In this document: piece by piece, positions 13,454 through 19,921 of the stretch
Layout of the letters: each line of letters begins with the position of its first letter
Position numbering within the stretch: the first letter of the stretch is position 1
Origin: Serpens sp964410065
GTDB lineage: Bacteria > Pseudomonadota > Gammaproteobacteria > Pseudomonadales > Pseudomonadaceae
Direction: 5' to 3'
Length of the DNA stretch: 19,921 bases
Assembly: GCA_964410065.1 (NCBI GenBank)
Contig: CAYPFO010000067.1
Span: forward strand, 1 to 19,921
Notes under the pieces: model-generated
The model's database searches: none
What the model was told of the DNA's origin: nothing
The model's input: only the letters and a program-made list of their open reading frames with translations
Program-made: the position numbers and the translations under genes

Positions 13454-14446
13454 ATGACTGCCACTAGAATCGGTTTCCTTGTTTGGCCAGGCACCCGCGC
13501 GACGACACTGGCCCTGGCCGAAGAAGCGCTTCGCGTTGCCCAGCACATTCATCCTGATGTTGTGTATGACCTGCAATTCTTTCAGGTGGAAGAACTGCCG
13601 TCGCACGCTGCCTGGCGTTTACCCGGCGGTCGCTTGACGGAAAATTCCCTGGAAGGACTGTCGCGCCTGTTTCTCGTAGCTGACGAGCCGCCGAGCATGG
13701 TGTCGCCTGCCCTGACCGCAATGCTTAAACAGGTGTCGCGCAGCGGCTGTCAGTTGGGTGCTCTGTCTGCCGGTGTGTATCCCCTGGCGCTGCTGGGGCT
13801 GCTCGACGGCTATCGTGCAGCCGTGCATTGGCGCTGGCTGGATGACTTCATCGAGCGCTTCCCCAAGGTGGTGGCCACCAGTTATTTGTTCGAGTGGGAT
13901 CGCGATCGTCTGAGTGCTTGCGGTGGCTTGGCGGTGCTCGATCTGTTTCTGGCGGTGCTGACACGTGACCATGGTGCGGAACTGGCCGGCGCGGTGAGCG
14001 AGGAGCTGGTGGTCGAGCGAATCCGCGAGGGCAGTGAACGCCAGCGCGTACCGCTGCAGAATCGCATCGGCTCCAGCCATCCCAAGCTGACCCAGGCGGT
14101 CTTGCTGATGGAAGCCAATATCGAGGAGCCGCTGACTACCGACGAAATCGCCCAGCATGTGAGCGTGTCGCGCCGCCAGTTGGAGCGCATCTTCAAGCAG
14201 TATCTCAACCGTGTGCCCAGCCAGTATTACCTGGAGCTGCGTCTGAACAAGGCGCGCCAGATGCTCATCCAGACCAGCAAGTCGATCATCCAGATCGGGC
14301 TGTCATGCGGATTTTCCTCGGGACCGCATTTTTCCAGCGCCTACCGCAATTTCTTTGGCGCCACGCCGCGTGAGGATCGCAACCTGCGCCGCAGTGGCAC
14401 ACCGTTCGACTTAACCACACCGCCGGCTCCGGCAGGCCGAGGCTGA
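13454..14446 (+). CDS. argR: Arginine-responsive AraC-family regulator ArgR
   Basis: 330 residues from the ATG at 13454 (MTATRIGFLVWPGTRATTLAL). A GTG at 13433 would add seven residues, but it falls inside an inverted repeat and does not match the known Pseudomonas ArgR start. The N-terminal half is a DJ-1/PfpI-like glutamine-amidotransferase fold that senses the effector (VWPGTR, LGALSAGVYPLA, then YRAAVHWRW). The C-terminal half is an AraC DNA-binding domain with two helix-turn-helices (about 215-310), including EEPLTTDEIAQHVSVSRRQL and IQIGLSCGFSSGPHFSSAY. Known in P. aeruginosa: it activates aru and aot genes and represses arginine synthesis genes when arginine is present. It lies directly upstream of aruC, which it should control. 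The unusual point is that the aot genes are missing in front of it. Confidence 0.95.
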   Translation: MTATRIGFLVWPGTRATTLALAEEALRVAQHIHPDVVYDLQFFQVEELPSHAAWRLPGGRLTENSLEGLSRLFLVADEPPSMVSPALTAMLKQVSRSGCQLGALSAGVYPLALLGLLDGYRAAVHWRWLDDFIERFPKVVATSYLFEWDRDRLSACGGLAVLDLFLAVLTRDHGAELAGAVSEELVVERIREGSERQRVPLQNRIGSSHPKLTQAVLLMEANIEEPLTTDEIAQHVSVSRRQLERIFKQYLNRVPSQYYLELRLNKARQMLIQTSKSIIQIGLSCGFSSGPHFSSAYRNFFGATPREDRNLRRSGTPFDLTTPPAPAGRG

Positions 14447-14611
14447 CAGTTTTTTTAGTGAATAGGCGCACACTGGAATCAACAGTGATTAAACTGCGCT
14501 GCCGGGCCAGCCGGTTGGCTCCAGCTTGTTCAGCCGAGCAGTCTTCGCCTGGCAATTACAGGTATTTCAATCATCTTTCATCTTGGCCAGACATGGCAGG
14601 AGAACGTCTCG

Positions 14612-15835
14612 ATGTCCGCTCCACACGTGCCCGTTAAACGCGCTGATTTCGATCAGGTCATGGTTCCCAACTATGCGCCCGCCGCCTTTATTCCCGTGCG
14701 TGGCGAAGGCTCTCGCGTCTGGGACCAGAGCGGCCGAGAACTGATCGACCTCTCCGGAGGCATCGCGGTAAACGTGCTTGGCCATTGCCATCCCCGCCTG
14801 GTCGAGGCGCTCACCGAGCAGGCCAGCCAGCTCTGGCACGTCTCCAACGTATTCACCAACGAGCCGGCGTTGCGCCTGGCCCAGAAACTGGTGGACGCCA
14901 CCTTTGCCGAACGTGTGTTCTTCTGTAACTCCGGCGCCGAGGCCAACGAGGCTGCCTTCAAGCTGGCCCGACGCGTTGCCCATGATCGCTTTGGCCCTGA
15001 AAAGCACGAGATCATCTCGGCCCTCAACAGCTTCCACGGCCGCACCTTCTTCACCGTCAGCGTGGCGGGGCAGTCGAAATATTCCGATGGCTTCGGACCC
15101 AAGCCGCAGGGCATCACCCACGTGCCGTTCAACGATCTGGCGGCGCTGGAAGCGACCATGTCCGACAAGACCTGCGCCGTGGTGCTGGAGCCGATCCAGG
15201 GCGAAAGCGGCATTCGTCCGGCCGAACAGGCCTACCTGGAGGGCGTGCGCAAGTTGTGCGACAGGCACAATGCGCTGCTGATCTTTGACGAAGTGCAGAC
15301 TGGCGTTGGTCGTACTGGCGACCTGTTCGCTTACATGCACCACAACGTGGTCCCGGACATCCTCTCCAGTGCCAAGAGCCTGGGCGGCGGCTTCCCGATT
15401 GCCTCGATCCTGACGACCCAGGAGCTGGCGGCTTATTTCTCGGTGGGCGTGCATGGCACTACTTATGGTGGCAACCCGCTGGGTTGTGCGGTGGCCGGGG
15501 CGGTACTGGATATCGTCAACACGCCAGAAGTGCTCAATGGCGTCAAAGCCCGTCATGAAATCTTCAAGGCGCGCCTTGAGCAGATTGGTGCGCAGTACGG
15601 CCTGTTTGACGAAATTCGCGGTCGCGGCCTGCTGATCGGTGCGCAGCTGAGCGAGAACTGGCTGGGCAAGGCGGGCCAGATACTGGCCGCCGCGGAGAAG
15701 GAAGCCTTGATGGTTCTGCAGGCCGGCCCGGATGTGGTGCGTTTCGCTCCCAGCCTGGTGATCGACGAAGCGGATATCGACGAAGGGATGAACCGTTTCG
15801 AGCGCGCCGTGGCGCGGCTGGTCAACCAGGCCTAA
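14612..15835 (+). CDS. aruC: Succinylornithine / acetylornithine aminotransferase
   Basis: 407 residues, a class III PLP-dependent aminotransferase. In the arginine succinyltransferase (AST) pathway it converts N2-succinylornithine and 2-oxoglutarate to succinylglutamate semialdehyde and glutamate; in Pseudomonas the same enzyme also serves as acetylornithine aminotransferase. Visible: the start VPNYAPAAFIPVRGEGS, the PLP-phosphate segment CNSGAEANEAAFKLAR, the ring-stacking SFHGRTFFTVS, LIFDEVQTGVGRTG with the PLP-contacting aspartate, and the Schiff-base lysine K255 in SSAKSLGGGFPI. The start follows AGGAGA. It is the first gene of the aru operon, 34 bp ahead of aruF. The 165-bp gap after argR should hold the ArgR-dependent promoter, but I could not assign half-sites with confidence. 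Confidence 0.96.
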   Translation: MSAPHVPVKRADFDQVMVPNYAPAAFIPVRGEGSRVWDQSGRELIDLSGGIAVNVLGHCHPRLVEALTEQASQLWHVSNVFTNEPALRLAQKLVDATFAERVFFCNSGAEANEAAFKLARRVAHDRFGPEKHEIISALNSFHGRTFFTVSVAGQSKYSDGFGPKPQGITHVPFNDLAALEATMSDKTCAVVLEPIQGESGIRPAEQAYLEGVRKLCDRHNALLIFDEVQTGVGRTGDLFAYMHHNVVPDILSSAKSLGGGFPIASILTTQELAAYFSVGVHGTTYGGNPLGCAVAGAVLDIVNTPEVLNGVKARHEIFKARLEQIGAQYGLFDEIRGRGLLIGAQLSENWLGKAGQILAAAEKEALMVLQAGPDVVRFAPSLVIDEADIDEGMNRFERAVARLVNQA

Positions 15836-15869
15836 GCGGTTCGTACCGCGCTACAACAGGAGACACGGC

Positions 15870-16892
15870 ATGCTGGTGATGCGCCCCGCGCAGCTTTCCG
15901 ATCTGGCTGAAGTCAAGCGCTTGGCTGCGGACAGTCCGCTGGGCGTCACGTCGCTGCCTGATGATGTCGAGCGGCTGCGCGAAAAAATCGTGACCTCGGA
16001 AGCCTCGTTTGCCGCCGAGGTGGTGTTCAATGGCGAAGAAAGTTACTTCTTCGTACTGGAGGACAGCTCCAGCGGGCGGTTGCTGGGGTGCTCGGGACTG
16101 GTGGCTTCGGCTGGTTATTCCGAGCCCTTCTACACCTTCCGCAACGAAACCTTCGTGCATGTTTCTCGCGAGTTGAACATTCACAACAAGACCCATGCCC
16201 TGTCGCTGTGTCACGACCTGACCGGCAACACCTTGCTGACCAGTTTTTTTGTCGAGCAATCTGAAGCCCTTTTGTTGGCCAGTGAGCTGGTGTCGCGGGG
16301 GCGGCTGCTTTTCATTGCCAATCATCCGGAGCGGTTTGCCGAGGCAGTGGTAGTGGAGATCATCGGTGACAGTGATGAAAATGGCGACTCGCCGTTCTGG
16401 GATGGGGTGGGGCGCAATTTCTTCGACATGGGTTATGCCGAGGCCGAGCATCTTTCTGGCATTAAAAGCCGCAGCTACCTGGCCGAGCTGATGCCGCATT
16501 ACCCCATCTATGTGCCGCTGCTCTCCGATGCCGCCCAGGAAGCCATGGGGCAGGTGCACCCCCAGGCGCAAGACTCTTTCGACATCCTCACGCGTGAGGG
16601 CTTCGAGACCGAGCATTACATCGATATCTTCGATGGCGGTCCGACCCTGCATGCGCGCACGTCGGGCATACGCTCGATCGCCCAGAGCCAGGTGCTGCCG
16701 GTGCAGTTGGTGGATCAGGCCGCGCCCCCGGGCGGACGCACCTACCTGCTGGCCAATGGGTTGCTGCAGGATTTCCGCGCTATTGCGGTCAGCCTCGATT
16801 GGGAGGCCGGCGCCCCGGTGCGCCTTGATCGGGCAACTGCCGAAGCGCTGGGCGTAGGCGAAGGTGCCACTGTCAGGTTGATCGCACTTTGA
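15870..16892 (+). CDS. aruF: Arginine/ornithine N-succinyltransferase, alpha subunit
   Basis: 340 residues of the AstA family. With AruG it forms the enzyme that transfers succinyl from succinyl-CoA to the alpha-amino group of arginine (or ornithine), the first step of arginine catabolism in the AST pathway. The start MLVMRPAQLSDLAEVKRLA matches the Pseudomonas alpha subunit and follows a clear AGGAGA. Family landmarks are TSLPDD, NGEESYFFVLED, LSLCHDLTGNTLLTSFF, GVGRNFFDMGY, LMPHYPIYVPLL and DIFDGGPTLHARTSGIRSI. The chain aligns along its whole length with the next gene, showing an old duplication into two subunits. It lies 34 bp after aruC. The gap to aruG is longer, 94 bp. Confidence 0.96.
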   Translation: MLVMRPAQLSDLAEVKRLAADSPLGVTSLPDDVERLREKIVTSEASFAAEVVFNGEESYFFVLEDSSSGRLLGCSGLVASAGYSEPFYTFRNETFVHVSRELNIHNKTHALSLCHDLTGNTLLTSFFVEQSEALLLASELVSRGRLLFIANHPERFAEAVVVEIIGDSDENGDSPFWDGVGRNFFDMGYAEAEHLSGIKSRSYLAELMPHYPIYVPLLSDAAQEAMGQVHPQAQDSFDILTREGFETEHYIDIFDGGPTLHARTSGIRSIAQSQVLPVQLVDQAAPPGGRTYLLANGLLQDFRAIAVSLDWEAGAPVRLDRATAEALGVGEGATVRLIAL

Positions 16893-16960
16893 ATACAGAC
16901 GTCATGAGACGCGTCGTTAGCGGCCAAGCCGGGAACATCACCGCTGGTGGCGGGCGGTAT

Positions 16961-16975
16961 ATGGCTGGCAGCCAT
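16961..16975 (+). promoter_or_regulatory. Palindrome abutting the aruG ribosome binding site
   Basis: ATGGCTG-G-CAGCCAT is perfectly palindromic and is followed at once by TTGGAGG, the aruG ribosome binding site. As RNA it could form a short hairpin (5-6 bp) that modulates aruG translation. Chance is possible. Confidence 0.35.
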
Positions 16976-16986
16976 TTGGAGGATTC

Positions 16987-18009
16987 ATGATCGTTCGTCC
17001 CGTACGCAGCGCCGATTTGCCGGCGCTGGTCGACCTGGCGCGCAGCACGGGCGCGGGGCTCACCTCGTTGCCAGAGAGCGAGGAGCGCCTTGCGCAGCGA
17101 ATTGCCTGGGCGCAAGTCAGTTTTCGCGGCGAGGCGGCGGTGGCGGATGCCGATTACCTGTTCGTATTGGAAAACGACGACGGTCAGGTGGTGGGGATTT
17201 CCGCCATGACGGGTGCGGTCGGTCTGCGGCAGCCCTGGTACAACTACCGGGTCGGGCTCACGGTGTGCGCCTCGCTGGAGCTGAATATCCATCGGCAGAT
17301 CCCCACGCTGTTTCTGGCCAATGACCTGACCGGCAATACCGAAATGTGTTCGTTGTTCCTGCATGCCGATCACCGGACAGGCCTGAATGGTCGGCTGCTG
17401 TCCAAGGCGCGCCTGTTGTTTCTGGCCGAATTCCGCTCGTTGTTTGCCGACAAGGTGATCGCCGAGATGCGCGGTATTTCCGATGCTGAAGGCCGGGCCC
17501 CTTTTTGGGAATGCCTGGGGCGGCATTTTTTCAAGATGGAATTCAGCCGCGCCGACTACCTTACGGGCGTTGGCAACAAGGCCTTTATTGCCCAGTTGAT
17601 GCCCAAGTTTCCGCTGTACACCTGCTTTCTTTCCGAGGAGGCGCGGCAGGCGCTGGGCAGGGTCCATGCGGAAAGCGAGCCGGCGCTGACCATGCTGCAG
17701 AGCGAGGGGTTTACCCATCAGGGCTATGTCGACATTTTCGACGGCGGCCCGGCACTGGAGTGCGAGACGGCCAAGATCCGCGCGGTGCGCGACAGTCGCT
17801 TGCTGGTGCTGGCAGTCGGTACGCCGGGCGATGACGCCGGCGATTTTCTGATTCATAACCGCAAGCGCGAAGAGTGCCGCGTGACCGTCGGCCAGGCGCG
17901 CATGGCGGCAGGGACGCTGGTGGTCGATCCGCAAACCGCTCGGCGGCTGGGCCTGTCACCGGGTGCTCAAGTGCGCGCAGTGCCGCTGCGAGCCGATAAC
18001 GTCACCTGA
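16987..18009 (+). CDS. aruG: Arginine/ornithine N-succinyltransferase, beta subunit
   Basis: 340 residues, paralogue and partner of AruF in the AST pathway. It begins MIVRPVRSADLPALVDLAR and carries the same landmarks in altered form: TSLPESEERL, DADYLFVLEND, LFLANDLTGNTEMCSLF, CLGRHFFKMEF, LMPKFPLYTCFL and DIFDGGPALECETAKIRAV. It has a strong ribosome binding site (TGGAGG, 16977-16982). In P. aeruginosa aruD, aruB and aruE follow as one operon; here the next 225 bp contain no gene and a 23-bp hairpin, so aruG is the last aru gene at this site. The succinylarginine dihydrolase, semialdehyde dehydrogenase and succinylglutamate desuccinylase must be encoded elsewhere if the pathway works. Confidence 0.95.
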   Translation: MIVRPVRSADLPALVDLARSTGAGLTSLPESEERLAQRIAWAQVSFRGEAAVADADYLFVLENDDGQVVGISAMTGAVGLRQPWYNYRVGLTVCASLELNIHRQIPTLFLANDLTGNTEMCSLFLHADHRTGLNGRLLSKARLLFLAEFRSLFADKVIAEMRGISDAEGRAPFWECLGRHFFKMEFSRADYLTGVGNKAFIAQLMPKFPLYTCFLSEEARQALGRVHAESEPALTMLQSEGFTHQGYVDIFDGGPALECETAKIRAVRDSRLLVLAVGTPGDDAGDFLIHNRKREECRVTVGQARMAAGTLVVDPQTARRLGLSPGAQVRAVPLRADNVT

Positions 18010-18077
18010 TTCATGAACCTGGCCGTCTGGATCAATGTGCGCAGCATGACCGTCCGGCGGAAAACGACCGGGCTGAC

Positions 18078-18105
18078 CCGCATTTGCTCATTCGAGGCAA
18101 TGCGG
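18078..18105 (+). repeat. Inverted repeat after aruG
   Basis: CCGCATT (18078-18084) and AATGCGG (18099-18105) form a 7-bp stem with a 14-nt loop, lengthened by GC pairs across one bulged T. No T run follows. Confidence 0.4.
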
Positions 18106-18161
18106 GATTGGATGAGTCGAGGCAGGGCTTTAAACTGGGCGGCGTTTACACCTTTTAATGA

Positions 18162-18210
18162 ATGAACGGCAGGCGGCCGACAGCAAGGCTGTCGGTCGCC
18201 TGCCGTTCAT
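18162..18210 (+). terminator. Very long hairpin, probable aru operon terminator
   Basis: Two 23-nt arms (18162-18184 and 18188-18210) pair with a single G-T wobble around the 3-nt loop AAG. The arms begin ATGAACGGCAGGCG and end CGCCTGCCGTTCAT. GGCTTTT follows on the plus strand, and AAAAGG precedes it, giving a short T run on the minus strand too. The stem is much longer than in an ordinary terminator. It lies between aruG and the next gene, where other aru genes would be expected. Confidence 0.65.
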
Positions 18211-18234
18211 GGCTTTTCCCGTAGGAGATTGATA

Positions 18235-18528
18235 ATGAGCGATGCCCCTCTGCAACTGATTCTTGAAGACACCGATGGCACCCAGCTGGAAACCACCTGC
18301 ACCCGTTTTGCCGTGATGTGGCAGGGGCGTGAAGTGTGGATTCAGCAAGTGGGCAACGATCAGTTGATGATTGGTGTTGATGTTGACGAAAACGACACCG
18401 AATACGCCAACCTCTTGCTGCGCCCACTGGCTACCAACCTGGTCAGCCTGCAGTTGGAAATGGAACCGGCTGACGTGGAAGGTGACGACGAGCACGTTCA
18501 CGGCCCGGATTGCAATCACGATCATTGA
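18235..18528 (+). CDS. Conserved hypothetical protein with His-rich C-terminus
   Basis: 97 residues from the ATG at 18235, preceded by TAGGAGA; a TTG two codons upstream is less likely. It begins MSDAPLQLILEDTDGTQLETT, has a compact beta-like middle (FAVMWQGREVWIQQVGNDQLMIGVDVDEN), and ends in a histidine- and aspartate-rich tail, DDEHVHGPDCNHDH, with four His and one Cys that could bind a metal. I believe it matches the small conserved gene (PA0900 in PAO1) that sits among the aru genes there; that is from memory. Its survival here without aruD, aruB and aruE suggests it is not tied to arginine catabolism. The function is unknown. Confidence 0.8.
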   Translation: MSDAPLQLILEDTDGTQLETTCTRFAVMWQGREVWIQQVGNDQLMIGVDVDENDTEYANLLLRPLATNLVSLQLEMEPADVEGDDEHVHGPDCNHDH

Positions 18529-18699
18529 TTCGCTGAACGCAGTGAAAACTGCTGGGCGCAGGGAGGGCGCACGACCCGGCCATTGCCGCCGCACGCTGCG
18601 CACCCCGCTTTCGGTGGGTAATTGTAAGAGGCCTCTGTTGCTGCTGGTTGCCCATTCAAGGCCGCCGTAGCATCCGTGGCATTTATAAGGAGGCCGGTC

Positions 18700-19710
18700 A
18701 TGCCTGTCATTGACCTGCGCAGCGATACCGTTACCCAGCCCAGCTCGGGCATGCGCGAAGCGATGCTCAGGGCCTCGCTCGGCGATGACGTCTACGGGGA
18801 AGATCCCACCGTCAATACGCTGCAGGAAACCCTGGCCGAGCGGCTGGGCTTTGCGGCGGCTCTGTTCGTACCCACCGGCACAATGAGCAATCTGCTGGGC
18901 CTGATGGCCCATTGCGAACGCGGCGACGAATACATCGTCGGTCAGCACGCGCACACCTATAAGTACGAAGGTGGCGGGGCGGCCGTGCTGGGTTCGATCC
19001 AGCCGCAGCCTGTGGAAATGGAAGCTGACGGTTCTCTGGATCTGGATCGGGTAAAAGCGGCCATCAAGGCCAACGACTTCCACTTCGCCCGCACACGGTT
19101 GCTGGCGCTGGAAAACACCATGCAGGGCAAGGTGTTGCCGCTCGAGTATGTAGCGGCGGCACGCGCGTTCACTCACCAGCATGGCCTGGCACTGCACCTC
19201 GACGGTGCGCGGCTGTTCAATGCTTCAGTACGCCTGGGCGTGCCGCCGGCAGAAATTGCCCAACATTTCGACTCGGTTTCCGTGTGTTTGTCCAAAGGGC
19301 TGGGTGCGCCTGTTGGCTCGGTACTGTGCGGGTCACAGACGCTTATCGACAAGGCGCGGCGCTGGCGCAAGGTGCTGGGCGGCGGCATGCGACAGGCCGG
19401 CATGCTGGCGGCGGCCGGGCTGTATGCGTTGGATCATCAGGTCGAACGTCTGGCTGAGGATCACGTCCACGCGGACCGCCTGGGCCAAGGCTTGAGCGAG
19501 CAAGGGTGGGCGGTGGAGCCGGTACAGACCAACATGGTCTATGTGCAGGTTGGCGAGTATGCGCAAGCGCTGCAGCAGTATGCTGCCGAACGACAGATTC
19601 GCCTCACCGCTTCGCCACGTATGCGTCTGGTGACTCATCTCGACGTGGAGGCTGCCGATATAGTCAAGGTGCTTGACCTTTTCAAAGCATTTCAAATTGA
19701 AAAAGCCTGA
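18700..19710 (+). CDS. ltaE: Low-specificity L-threonine aldolase
   Basis: 336 residues from the ATG at 18700, chosen because a perfect AAGGAGG lies seven bases ahead and MPVIDLRSDTVTQPS is the family start; an in-frame ATG at 18676 lacks such a site. It is a fold-type I PLP enzyme that cleaves L-threonine or L-allo-threonine to glycine and acetaldehyde, and related beta-hydroxy amino acids. Visible: LRSDTVTQPS, GDDVYGEDPTVN, VPTGTMSN (phosphate binding), HAHTYKYEGGG (ring-stacking histidine), LHLDGARLFNA (the aspartate-arginine pair) and the Schiff-base lysine K199 in CLSKGLGAPVGS, two residues off the E. coli LtaE lysine. It is separated by 171 bp from the small gene and 122 bp from alaS. 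Confidence 0.94.
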   Translation: MPVIDLRSDTVTQPSSGMREAMLRASLGDDVYGEDPTVNTLQETLAERLGFAAALFVPTGTMSNLLGLMAHCERGDEYIVGQHAHTYKYEGGGAAVLGSIQPQPVEMEADGSLDLDRVKAAIKANDFHFARTRLLALENTMQGKVLPLEYVAAARAFTHQHGLALHLDGARLFNASVRLGVPPAEIAQHFDSVSVCLSKGLGAPVGSVLCGSQTLIDKARRWRKVLGGGMRQAGMLAAAGLYALDHQVERLAEDHVHADRLGQGLSEQGWAVEPVQTNMVYVQVGEYAQALQQYAAERQIRLTASPRMRLVTHLDVEAADIVKVLDLFKAFQIEKA

Positions 19711-19766
19711 CTATTCAATAGGCCCTGTCAATTGAACAAAGCGCTGCATCAACGGCCTCGGGTCGA

Positions 19767-19772
19767 TATAAT
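19767..19772 (+). promoter_or_regulatory. Candidate -10 box of the alaS promoter
   Basis: A perfect TATAAT lies 60 bp before the alaS ATG, in GC-rich surroundings where such a hexamer is rare. The -35 is poor: CTGCAT at about 17 bp spacing. The call rests on the -10 hexamer alone. Confidence 0.5.
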
Positions 19773-19832
19773 GCCGCCCTTTGCCGGCTATCCGCGTGGC
19801 GTTTGGGCCACCGCCGTTTTCTGGAAGAACTT

Positions 19833-19921
19833 ATGAAAAGCGCAGAAATCCGTGAAGCCTTCCTTCGCTTCTTCGAAGAGAAGGGGCACACCCGTGTGGC
19901 CTCCAGTTCGCTGATTCCGGC
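19833..19921 (+). CDS. alaS: Alanyl-tRNA synthetase, N-terminal fragment (cut by window end)
   Basis: The 29 complete codons read [19 protein letters not shown], then [10 protein letters not shown], the characteristic opening of bacterial AlaRS (class II catalytic domain, where the 'S-E-IR..FL.FF..K.H..V.SS.L.P' pattern is nearly invariant). The full protein, about 870-880 residues, charges tRNA-Ala. The ATG follows GGAAGAAC. A TATAAT-like box lies 60 bp upstream. In P. aeruginosa alaS follows the aru region in the same direction, so the right edge of the window keeps the expected order. Confidence 0.95.

Noticed and set aside
14461..14611. ArgR half-sites upstream of aruC
   Set aside because: Such sites are expected from P. 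aeruginosa, but I found no clear TGTCGC-type pair by eye, so I do not mark them; a position-weight scan would decide.
14567..17934. Long minus-strand frames opposite aruC, aruF and aruG
   Set aside because: All are His/Gln-rich mirror translations of well-supported genes and carry no motif of their own.
18013..18165. A 50-codon frame just after aruG (ATG at 18013)
   Set aside because: No ribosome binding site, no similarity to the start of aruD as I recall it, and it runs into the long hairpin. It could be a remnant but cannot be supported.

Overview
The window looks like a chromosomal segment of a Pseudomonas-type gammaproteobacterium. Two parts differ in composition. Positions 1 to about 4120 are visibly AT-rich and form a run of integron gene cassettes. 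From about 4140 to the end the DNA is GC-rich with Pseudomonas-like codon use. Its gene order (acsA, argR, aruC, aruF, aruG, a small conserved gene, a threonine aldolase gene, alaS) recalls the P. aeruginosa PAO1 acsA-aot-argR-aru-alaS region (recalled from memory), but with blocks missing. Chromosomal integrons are known from the stutzeri/alcaligenes/mendocina side of the genus, so a relative of those is more likely than P. aeruginosa itself.

Cassette array (1-4122, all plus strand): one partial and seven complete attC sites separate seven recognisable cassettes plus a decayed terminal remnant. Encoded are a small hypothetical protein, a two-span membrane protein with a long helical tail, a 102-residue unknown, a 110-residue membrane protein, a T5orf172/GIY-YIG-like protein, a GNAT acetyltransferase, and a membrane protein gene broken by a one-base frameshift. 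No integrase gene is present; by orientation it should lie left of the window. The array ends against a strong two-way terminator at 4144-4171.

Transport and branched-dicarboxylate catabolism (4249-10934): a sodium:solute symporter and an overlapping 43-residue membrane peptide lie on the minus strand. Upstream of them is a two-gene minus-strand operon, a family III CoA-transferase coupled to an HMG-CoA-lyase-like enzyme, divergent from a LysR regulator. A lone TRAP periplasmic binding protein follows the regulator. An identical 20-bp palindrome sits in the divergent promoter region and again, inverted, just before the TRAP gene, which suggests one LysR-controlled regulon. The inferred chemistry is: dicarboxylate uptake, CoA activation, then cleavage to acetyl-CoA and a ketoacid.

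Acetate and arginine (11193-18009): acsA (acetyl-CoA synthetase) ends at a terminator. argR (AraC-type arginine regulator) follows, then aruC-aruF-aruG, the first genes of the arginine succinyltransferase pathway. The aot arginine-transport genes that precede argR in P. aeruginosa and the aruD, aruB and aruE genes expected after aruG are absent here. A 23-bp hairpin sits where the missing genes would begin. The window closes with a small His-tailed conserved protein, a low-specificity threonine aldolase and the first 29 codons of alaS. I see no rRNA, tRNA, CRISPR array or insertion sequence.
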